Shown here in pieces: positions 9,601 through 21,600 of a stretch of DNA of 64,000 nucleotides (the stretch's first letter is position 1; every line of letters starts with the position of its first letter). The translations under genes were made by a program, and so were the position numbers. The stretch lies in assembly GCA_029964075.1 (NCBI GenBank), contig CM057149.1:37034900-37098899 (forward strand). Direction: 5' to 3'. A model generated the notes under the pieces. That model worked only from the letters and a program-made list of their open reading frames with translations. It made no database searches and was not told the origin of the DNA. This DNA is from Patiria pectinifera (taxonomy: Eukaryota > Echinodermata > Asteroidea > Valvatida > Asterinidae).

Positions 9601-12600
9601 GGGCCAATGGGGAGAAGCCAGGGTACCAGACTTTACCCCCTCCCCGTCTCTGCCTCCCTCCCTTTTCAATGATCCCCACCCCCAAATAGATCCCTCCCCA
9701 AATATATCTGTCTCGCTCCCCAAATATATCTTCCCTCTAGCTCCCCAAATATATCTCTTCTCTCTCCGAGTTGTTATATTATAAGTGGGGGACAGGTACC
9801 AGACTTTACCCCTCCTCCACCCCCTCCCCCTCCCCACCACTTCCACCCCACCCCTTTTTTCTTCCCAAATATATCTCCCCCTCTCAATATCTCAGTCTCA
9901 AAATCAGACCAGACTCTTCATATTTACAGTCACCCTCTTGGAGATCTCAACACAGACTCACAGCGACTGGTGCACAAGCCTACAGTCACTTATAAATAAA
10001 TAAACAAACAACGTTTTTTTAGGTTTACAAATCAAAGTTTGAACTTTTATTAAAAAACATGTTACTTTAACAAAACATTGTCATTCAAATTAACTCATTT
10101 AAATAGCTTTTCATACATCCTAATATATACAGTAAAAAGCCACTCCGAGTGGCTTTTTTGTTGTCATTCAAATTAAATCATTTAAATAGCTTTTCATACA
10201 TCCTAATATATACAGTAAAAAGCCACTCCGAGTGGCTTTTTTGTTGTCATTTAAATTAGCTCATTTAAATAGCTTTTGATACATCCTAATATATACAGTA
10301 AAAAGCCACTCTGAGTGGCTTTTTTGTTGTCATTTAAATTAGCTCATTTAAATAGCTTTTGATACATCCCAATATATACAGTAAAAAGCCACTCCGAGTG
10401 GCTTTTTTGTTGTCATTTAAATTAGCTCATTTAAATAGCTTTTGATACATCTTAATATATACAGTAAAAAGCCACTCTGAGTGGCTTTTTTGTTGTCATT
10501 CAAATTAACTCATTTAAATAGCTTTTGATACATCTTAATATATACAGTAAAAAGCCACTCTGAGTGGCTTTTTTGTTGTCATTCAAATTAACTCATTTAA
10601 ATAGCTTTTCATACATCCTAATATATACAGTAAAAAGCCACTCCGAGTGGCTTTTTTGTTGTCATTCAAATTAAATCATTTAAATAGCTTTTCATACATC
10701 CTAATATATACAGTAAAAAGCCACTCCGAGTGGCTTTTTTGTTGTCATTTAAATTAGCTCATTTAAATAGCTTTTGATACATCCTAATATAGACAGTAAA
10801 AAGCCACTCTGAGTGGCCTTTTTGTTGTCATTGAAATTAACTCATTTAAATAGCTTTTCATACATCCTAATATATACAGTAAAAAGCCACTCTGAGTGGC
10901 TTTTTTGTTGTCATTTAAATTAGCTCATTTAAATAGCTTTTGATACATCCTAATATATACAGTAAAAAGCCACTCTGAGTGGCTTTTTTGTTGTCATTTA
11001 AATTAGCTCATTTAAATAGCTTTTGATACATCTTAATATATACAGTAAAAAGCCACTCTGAGTGGCTTTTGTTGTCATTCAAATTAACTCATTTAAATAG
11101 CTTTTGATACATCTTAATATATACAGTAAAAAGCCACTTTTAGTTGCTTTTTTGTTTCCATTCAAATTAACTCATTTAAATAGCTTTTCATACATCCTAA
11201 TATATACAGTAAAAAGCCACTCCGAGTGGCATTATGACATCATCGTTATATTAAGACGAGAGCCACTCCCAGTGGCATTATGACATCGTTATATTAAGAC
11301 GAGAGCCACTCTCAGTGGCATTATGACATCATCGTTATATTAAGACGAGAGCCACTCTCAGTGGCATTATGACATCATAATTATATTTAGTGACTAAGCG
11401 TTTTGGTCAATTTTTTTATCATAGAGATATATCAAAATGGTACACTTTTAAGTTACTTTTTAAGAAATATCTCGAGGTTTTTACACTTAAAAAATGGTAT
11501 TAGCGGTACTTGAAAAAATCTTGCTTGTGCGATAAACCCGACGCAAAGTTATAAAGCAGCATATCCTCTTTTTCACAGGTTGCGATGGGGGTCATAATCT
11601 GAAAATATTACAAGTGGAAAAAAGCATTTACACTCAATGTTTGATCAAAAACATCACACACTAATGGGTGGCTAGACTTTTAGTGATTGTGTAGTATAGG
11701 TTGTTTTTTTAGAGAACAAAATCAATATGAAAACCTACATTATTGCCAGACTTTAATGTTAAAAACAATTTACCTTTTGGCTGGTGACTGCACGTTGGGC
11801 GTAGACGTCTGTACCGATCGACCAATCGTTAAGGGATTTTCTAGATGGAATAAAGCCACGCTGCGCGATTACGTCCAGCGATATAATGTACCGTACAATC
11901 AAAATGTTGCTCTTACGCGTAAAGTCTACATCAACGGGATAAAAAAATACGAAGCTCAATTTAGAAACTTGAGGAAAAAGAAGCTACATGAGCTCAAACA
12001 GATTGTAGACAATTATGATCTAGAATATAACCCGTCGGGTTATAAAGGTCGATTGTTGAAAAAAGATTTAATCTCGGCGATTCAAAACTCTAGGCAACCC
12101 GAAGATTTTCAAGAGGCTGAGTTCAGAGCGACGAGAAGATTTAGAAACAACTTTAGAAACTGGGAACTGATTCCTAGACTTTTTAACGACGATTTAGTCA
12201 GATTTTTTGATACGCACAAAGATCAAATTGTAAATAAAATCAAGTCAGAATTGAGAGAGCTAAGAGGTTTAAAAATGGAGCTCACAATCAAAATAAAATA
12301 CGAAAAAAACAAACCGGATGGTACGATCGAAACGATCGAAGCTATACATTTTACCGATCAGAGAGTCGTTTTAAATCAAAGTCAAATAAAACAGGTTTTA
12401 AAAGAAGACATCGACCAGCTATTTAAAAAGGATGAAAGGTATACGAATCAAGGATCGGGTTGGGTTTTAAAAAAGATAATGGCGTTGTATATCAACATCA
12501 ACAGGTTTAACCCCGTGAGGGGTAGTTCTTATATTGACCTACCAAAATATATCAAACAGAAAACGGCGATGATTAACATTAAAAACAAAGACGACGAGTG

Positions 12601-15600
12601 TTTGAGATGGTGTTTGAGAGCCGCTCTTGGCTTGTATACGGATAAAGTAAAAAATAACATAAAAAACGATCCTAAATATAAAATTCATAAGGAAGAACCT
12701 GTTGTATACACCAAAGACGACGGACTCAAATTTAAAGGCGTAGACTTTCCAACACCGATCGACCAGATACCAAAGATAGAAAGACAAAATAATTTAACCA
12801 TAAATGTATACGGTTATGAGGAGGAAATATATCCGTTATACGTGTCTAAAAACTACAAACCAGAGTCACGACCTATCGATCTGTTTTTGTTTTCTGACGG
12901 CGACAAGCATCACTACTGCTGGATAAATAATTTTTCGAGATTGATTCACAACGTTACAAAACATAAAAGTAAGAAATATTTTTGTCGAAGGTGTCTGTGT
13001 CATTATAGAACGCAAGTAAAATTAGATAGACACATGACCGATTGTAATGGTATAGATACACATCCGTCAAAGATTGTATTTCCTACCGCTAAGCGAAAAT
13101 ATGTAAATAACGAGTGGATAGTCGACGAAAACGATGTGCCAATATTAGAATTTAAAAACTACAGGTTTAAACAAAAAGCACCGTTTGTAGTTTACGCCGA
13201 CTTTGAATCGATATTAGAAAAAAACTCGGACGATAAAAAGGACAACACGCAAAAGACAAACATTCACAAAGCAAGCGGCTACTCGTTGGTAGTAGTTAGA
13301 TGCGACGGCACCAATGCGTATCAAGAGACTTATAGAGGTAAAGATGCCGCATCAAAGTTTGTAAATAAAATGTTAAAAATACAAAGCGACATAAATTGCA
13401 TATTTAAAAAACCCCAACCCATGAAATTTAACGAGCGAGCTAAAGAACATCATGATAAAACAAACACGTGTTGGATTTGCGAGAAACCAATTTATCCCAA
13501 TTACTCGAGCAACTGTCAGTGCCAGAAACCCAAAAAACCAAAAACAGAAAAACAAATAAAAGAACATCAGTACGAAAACAAAAATGGATTTACCGAGTCT
13601 AAATGTCTCGAATGCAAAAAGAAAATCAACAAATTTAGAAAGGTGAGAGATCACTGCCACGTCACGGGTAGATATAGAGGTGCCGCGCACGCCTACTGCA
13701 ATCTAAAATTACAAGTTAAACCAGGTTTTACCCCCATACCGGTCATCTTTCACAATCTGCAAAATTACGACGCTCACTTGATCATGCAGAGTATCTCAGA
13801 GTACGATGACAAAAAGGAAATACAAGTTATCGCTAGAAATTCGGAAAAGTATATTTCGTTTTCGATCGGAAATATGCGATTTATAGACTCGTTTAATTTT
13901 ATGGCGTCTTCGTTGGATAGATTATCTAAAGCTTGTCCAAGAGAGTCGTTTAAACTACTCAGAGAACATTTTAATCGTCAAAACATCGACTCGTTGTTAC
14001 AAAAAGGAGTTTATCCATATGAATACATGGACTCGTTTGACAGATTTCAAGAGACAAGCCTACCCCCCATCGAACAATTTTACAGCAGCCTAAAAGACGA
14101 AAATATATCGCGAGAGGACTACGACAGAGCTAAACTGACGTGGAACGAGTTTAAAGTTAAAAACATGGGGGAATATCACGATTTGTACGTCACTACCGAT
14201 ACGTTATTACTGGCTTGCGTATTTGAAAACTTTAGGCAAACGTGTATTACAAACTACGCGTTAGATCCTGCTAATTACTACACAGCACCAGGATTGTCGT
14301 GGGATGCCTTGTTAAAACACTCGGAAGTTAAACTCGAACTATTGCAAGACCGATACATACATTTTTCTTTTGAAAAGGCAAAAAGAGGTGGTATCTCGAG
14401 CGTGGGTGGTATGAGATACTACAAAGCCAACAACAAATACCTACCCGACCATAATCCAAACGAGCCGTCGAGTTACATCACCTACCTCGATGCAAACAAT
14501 CTGTACGGCTGGGCCATGAGTCAATACCTGCCGTACAAAGACTTTAAATGGGCGTCTACAAAAACGTTTACCGAGTCCAAGATATTATCTCTCAGGAAAA
14601 CGTCAAACACCGGTTACTGCTTCGAAGTAGACCTCGATTACCCGGACAATCTCCACGACCTGCACAACGATTACCCCCTAGCGCCAGAAAACATCGTCAT
14701 ACCAAAAGAATGGATGTCTGATTATCAAAATGAGTTATTGGATACCGAACCTAGTAGCAACGTGCAAAAATTAACGTGTACCCTTAATCCTAAACAAAAA
14801 TATGTTTTGCACTACGTCACGTTGCAGTTGTATCTCAAACTCGGCTTGAAACTTAAAAAGGTGCATCGAGTGCTGCAATTTAAACAAGCACCTTGGATGG
14901 CATCTTACATCGACAAAAACACGCAACTCCGAACAAAGGCGACCTCTGATTTTGAGAAAGACTTTTTTAAACTGATGAACAACAGCGTGTTTGGTAAGAC
15001 GATGGAAAACGTCAGAAACCGGATTGACGGTTACCTACTCAGAGACAGTAATGATGACGATCGAGATAAATACCAAAAAATTATACAGAAACCGAGCTAC
15101 AAAACGACGACGTCATTTTCAGAATGCAAGTTGTCATTTGTCGAAAAGTACAAGACTAAAACCGTGTTAAACAAACCGATCTATTGCGGAGTGAGTATCT
15201 TGGATCTCTCAAAGACGCTGATGTATGATTTTTATTACAACCATTTGAAAGACAAGTACAAAGAAAAAATCAGGTTGATGTACACAGATACAGACAGTTT
15301 GGTACTCGTAGTGCACACGGACGACGTATACAAAGATATGCAGCAAAACGGGCAACAATACGACCTTTCAAATTATTCGACGGATCATCCTTTGTACGAT
15401 CCAACCAATAAGAAAGTGATCGGTAAATTTAAAGACGAGTTTGGAGGTAAAATAATCAAAGAAGTCGTTTGTATAAGACCTAAAATGTACTCGATTTTAA
15501 CCGCTGACATCAACTTGAAAAAAGCCAAGGGAGTCACAAAATCGGTCACCTCTAAGAAATTAAAACACCGACACTATTACGACTGCATCTTAAACAAGAA

Positions 15601-18600
15601 ATCTCATTACGAAACCATGACTCACATTAGATCGGAAAATCACATCCTTTACACCGTATCTCAAAATAAACTATCGTTGAGTCCGTTGGACACAAAGAGG
15701 TACATTTTACCGGATGGAATACACACGCTCGCTTATGGGCACCGTAATCTAGATATTAATTAGGCGGTAATTGCGTGTCCTCGGGTACGACTTGAAGCTC
15801 TTGTCTCACAAAACTCCTTTTTGGGCCGTCTTGCAGGTAATAAAGAGTAGGACCCGTCGTGACTTTTTTACCGTTAATCATTTTAAATTGACTCGTTCTT
15901 TTTTCCACGTTGAAGATGTCTACGCTCCAAATGGGATCTGTGGCTCTTCTCGCAGTACCACCCTCTTGCTCGCCCGGGTAATATAAATATCTAACCATAG
16001 CGTCTTGCGGTAATTGTTGCTCTTTTGTTTTAACGGGGTTAGCCGGCGATTGCCGGACCTGTTTTAGTTTAACCGCCTCTGACGGCGCTTTAGCTATTAA
16101 TCTCGTTGTTTCATCGTTTATAGCTTTGATCACGCTGGGTAATCGCTCGACCCATTGCGTGTTTCTACTCTCAGGATTTAACATTTCTTGAGCGTACTGA
16201 TGACCAAACAGTTTCTCGGCTAGCGTTCGATTAAATCTTTCTACGATACCCTGCGATCGGTGGTTTCCGGGTTCGCCTACGATAATCTCGACGTTTTTTG
16301 AGGGCATCCATTTTTTAAATGCTCCTTTAAATTCGGTACCGGCGTCTACTCTCAACGTTTTAGGGTAACTCAAAGGCGACCTCGCGTAAATCTTGACGAT
16401 AGCATCTTGGGTGGAATCCGCCGTTTTAGAAACCAAGGGTTCTGCTTCGTGGTATCGACTCGCAACATCGACAACCGTCAAAGCGTATTTATAAGTCTTG
16501 CGTTTTACTTTATCCCAGGGTAGGTATAGCACATCCATTTGGTGAAAGTCATTTGGTGTTTCAAACTCTCGCGATGTACTCGTAGGCCTGGGTACATACG
16601 CAGGACCCGGTAGATAAATTTGCCAGATTGCTTGTTTTTTAAGCCAATCTCTGATTACCTTTTTATCGATTTTTGTTTTATCGTGTAAATGGTCGACGGC
16701 ACTTTCACCTCTCCAATAACCGCTCGGGCTATAATACAGTTTAGATAATGTTTGCATATTATTTAATATAAAAGACGTTTATAATAATATGGCTAGCGTT
16801 GCTATGATGTTAGGAGGCGCGATCGTCAACGCCTTAGCTTTTACGGGTTCAAACTTTTTCTTTTCAAATCTGAAACAGAACGACGAGGAGCGTAAGAGAC
16901 ACGATTTAGCGATAGAACAACTCTCAGCCGCCAAAGATAAGTGGCAACGAGAACGAACGAAATATCTAGATTTTCTAAACGACCGTATCAGAAAACAAAA
17001 TGCTTCTAAAGAAACATTTTCTAACGTAGACCGAGCGTTGCGTTACTACAACGAGGTGAGTGGACAATCTACCGAACTACCCGTAGGACTGCAACGCGAA
17101 CCCAAACTCGAAGATTTTTACGAACCTAGCGACCAACAAATAGAAAGAGAACTGGCGTTTATCGCGGGAGGAACGCTATTGGTGGGCTTCTTGGCTTACA
17201 AATACCTTTAAATTTAAAACTCGTATAAATAAAATGAATGCGTATGGAAAAAAGCTCAATCCCAGCAGACTATTAAAAATACCCAGATCTATCAAGGGTG
17301 AGAGAAAAGAGGTGGTCATTACCCACAATCCCAGTAGTATATCGGCGGGGCAAACGCTGAGGGTCAAGTTTCCTCAATTGGGTGTAGACGACGTGATCGT
17401 ACCCGGCACTTGTAAACTAGCTTTCAATTTAGAACTCGAAGGTGGAAGCGACAACAATAGAACCATTTTTGGTAATTTAGCCAGAAATTTAGTCAGCGAA
17501 ATCAGCGTCAGGCTTCAAGGTCACGAAATTGTGAGTTATCGTCACGCCGACGTGTATCACAACTTTAAAGACAATTGGATCAACAGCTCGACGACTCGAA
17601 ACATGGCGTACTCGGGCATAGAAAAAGAAAACGTTTCTAAACTAAGAACTGGGGCTGAAGATGCTAACGCGGGCGCCAACAACGGTAAGGATCAAGCTAT
17701 CGCGGATGCCTATGGTAACAGATATTGTATTCCCCTAGACATTGACATACTGACTTCGCATCACCCTTTTTACCCCAGCGGTTTAAAACAACCTCTGACG
17801 TACGAGATAAAGTTTAACGATCACGAAAAAGTAGTCAACAGTTCAGATACGGCGGCGATGTATTCTATCTCAGACTTGTCTCTCGAATACGAAGTGGTGA
17901 CCAACAGAGACCTAGCTATCACCATCAGGAATAAACACAAGGGGTTAATGCAATATCTGTTTGATAAAATCCACTCGCTAGAAGTTAGATCCGTCAACAA
18001 ATTGGACACGCTTTGGAACGTCAGCGTCAATCAACCCATCAAGAGTCTCAAGGGTATTTTGTTTTTGTTTAAAGATCCCGCGGTCAAAAATCCGCAGCGA
18101 TTTTACAATCCAAAAATAACCAAAACATCGGTGACCGTAGAAGGTAAACCCAATCAACTCTACAGTCAAGGCATGTTTCAGTATCAACACTGGAATGAAA
18201 TCAACAAGTTCTTTGGAGACAGCGATACCGAAAGCGGGCGCGGAGTAGCTAAAGACTTGAATTTGACGGGTTTTGACCTCGGAGACTACCTAAAAGACAA
18301 ATACGGTCTGTGGCTCGATTTTAGAAGTAACGACGACAATTCCGCTCACGGATCCGGTAGGAAACTCGGAGACGGAGGAGGCATCAACATTCAATTTAAC
18401 AGAGAAGCCGAAGGTCAAGGTGACCTCACGATGTACGTCTTTTTGGTCATGGATGCTCAATTGAACTTGGAAGACGGGAATTTTAAATCTCTGTTAAGTT
18501 AAAATGACACAACCGCATTGCGCTTTAATCGTCGGCAAAACAAATTCGGGCAAAACCAAATGGATTTTGGATCTGTTAGAGTCAGACTATAAAAATACAT

Positions 18601-21600
18601 TTGAGGCGATAGTCATCATTTGCCCTACCATATTTAAAAACAAAACGTACATCGAAAGAAAGTGGATTCAAGCAGATCCCGAGGTATACCTCTGCGATCC
18701 GGAATTGTACAAGATGACGCTCAACGAAGCGATCGATTTTTACAGGAAAATATTCGAAGGTGTTGCCACGTTGTTTATCGTGGACGATTGCTCTTCGGAT
18801 CAAGAGATTAAATATCGTAAAAAGACGTGCGCGCTAAGCAAGATGGCATTTAGCGGAAGACACGTAAATCACAGCTGTTGGTTACTGACCCAAAAGTACA
18901 ACAGCGTTTTAAAAGATTATAGAGAAAACACGGCTTGGTTGGCATTATTTTACTGCAAAGATAAAACATCGTTTGATCAAGCGTTAGACGAAAACGACGT
19001 CGTACCCATTGAAGAACGAGATTATATAAAACGACGTTTGAGAGATGTGAAATATAGTAAATTGGTCGTATACACCGAACCTCCAGTTAGTTACGAGCTA
19101 CTTGATAGCTAGGTGAGTAACAATTAATAGCTAGGTGAGTAACAATTAATAGCTAGGTGAGTAACAATTAATAGCTAGGTGAGTAACAATTAATAGCTAG
19201 TTGAGTAGCAACCTATTTAACAAGCTACACTTGTATTTCAATTTGTTAAATCAGTAAACGTCAAGAAAATACATTTTGCTGTTAGTAAATGATAGCAATA
19301 TTCGAGTATTTGCAGTTTTTGGCTATTATCATCATATCACTTAATCTATCGTTTTACACCTACGAATACCTTTGCTTTTGTAACAAAGTTGCAACAGCTA
19401 CAACAAAATTAAATTCCTTTCTAATTAAATGGAGGACCTAAAACTTACTTTAACCGAACAAGATCACAACGCAGAACATAAAGATCGTTTGTGCGGTGTC
19501 GTAGCAGCCGGAAACTCTAGAAAGTACTTGGGAAAGGAATACACCGTTAAACATATCGAAGCTCTTGACAGTAAAGAACTCGACAAGCTGTATCATCTGT
19601 ACGAAACTAAATTTGGAAATGAAATTGTTAAAACCGTTGGTAAATACACTTTAAGTCTATTTTCGAGAGTGTTAGCCGTTGTTACACCCGTACAAGTTTT
19701 AGGATATAATGTCACTATAGATTCTGAAGAAGAACTCACCAACGACTTGAGTTCTGATCCTATTATAAGCGCGAGTATGGCTGGTATGTTGAGCGACGTT
19801 TGTTACAAGTACGGAACTTTAATATCACCCCTAGTTGCTACGATTATCACAACAAAACATTTGAAATTTAATAAACCTAATATAATAAATGGAAGATCAA
19901 AAAGCAGCGACAGCAACGCCTGCAGCTCAACCAGCAGAGACAGAGACACCCCCACCGATAAAAACAACGACATCACCGACGGTAACGAGAGTGACCAAGA
20001 CTAAAAATCCTAAACGAATTCAGCAGGGTAAAGCTTTAGCCGAGCACAATAGACAGATGAAATTAAAATTAGCAAAAATGAACGTAACATCGGACGAAGC
20101 TACGAGCCCACCGGACTACAACTCTTGGGTCATGTGGGGGGCTATAGCGTCTATAATAGGGGTGGGGCTGCTGGTACTAAAAAGTAAGGCAACTGCGCCG
20201 GTGATACAGCCAGTGCCGGTAGTCACGCAACCCACTTCACCCAGCTCCCCCAAAACGCTAGACATGGAATAAACCAGCAATTTAAAAATTGTTATATTAA
20301 AAACGATGAGTAACTTTGACACCAACGGAATAGCAAATACGATTTATCACGGAGCCGTCATATCGGGTCTTTCGATGGGATACGCCATGGTAGGAGCTAA
20401 ACTACTCAAAATGAAAGTGCCAGATTTAAACAAACTAAGCGTAGAAGATGCGGCTAAATTGACGGGCATTATAAGTGGAGCTCTGGCCACGCAAAATTGG
20501 TTGGTGACCCAGGGTATACTACCGGGCAGTATAATGAAAACGGCATAATTTAAATAGGTTTATTAAATAAATGGATGGAGAAGGATTTTACGATCCAGAC
20601 TATGAAAGAACAGATGATAACAATGATGATGATGTAGCAGAGACCAATCTGGATTGGGACGATACTTTTGATAATACCCAACTTCCACCGGTAGACACAG
20701 AAAGCGTCCTCGGCACGGGTACAATAAGCAGTTTATCTATAGAACTAATAAAAGAAGATGTTGATTCATTTTACAAACAAAATAATATAGACCCCGCGTT
20801 TATCGACCCCAACGATTTTGAAATTGGTAAAGACAGAAATCTATACGTTAAAACATATAAAGGTCGAGAACCATTATCTTATAGACGAGGTGGTCAAAGA
20901 ATATATTACAAATTAAGTACCTTACAAAGTAAATATGGTACCGCATTTATTCGCGACACCCTCAAAATCGCTGACTATAAACCAACACTACTTGCCAAAC
21001 TAAAAGATAAACTCGAAAAAGTACAACCCGAGAGTATCCCCATGACAGAACTACCCAGAGCCACCGATGAGGTTACCGAAATTATAGACGATTTACAACG
21101 CGACACTGGCGCTCAAACGGAAGGATTAAATTACAGAGAACTCCAGGGTTTAGACAAAAGTCTTCAGACGTTGAGAGGTAACCTAGAACTTAATTTAGCG
21201 CGTCTCGCAGAACTAGACCAAGAGATATTTGATGCCGAACATGAATTAGGTGATCATAGGATCAGCGAAGAAGAACGACGAGAGTTAAACGATAAATTGA
21301 GCGACTTAGACGCTGAAAGATCTGCCAGATTAGAAGCTGCAAAAGCCAACGAACGAGGGCTCAAAAGTCAGATCGCTAGAATCAAAGAAACGATTAATAA
21401 AATATTAGGCGACGACACGACTCTGGCAGAAAAGATTAGAACTCTGTTTAGAGAACAAGGTGTTACGGTAGTGAGTATTTTAGCCGCTTTGAGTTTAGCC
21501 ATCAGCACTATAGTGAGTAGCATCGTCGCTAGCGTGAGAGGTGCGGGTGCCCCAACCGCGCCATCGCCAACACCTGCACCAACACCAACACCAACACCAA

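Noticed and set aside
10076-11385. CRISPR-like repeat array
   Set aside because: The units are full tandem repeats with no unique spacers, in a eukaryotic transposon; no cas genes.
11687-11755. N-terminal extension of the polymerase
   Set aside because: The frame is open but begins with TTG; the first ATG is at 11756.
16789-17211. Viral fusion or holin-like protein
   Set aside because: Only two hydrophobic ends are visible; no motif supports such a role.
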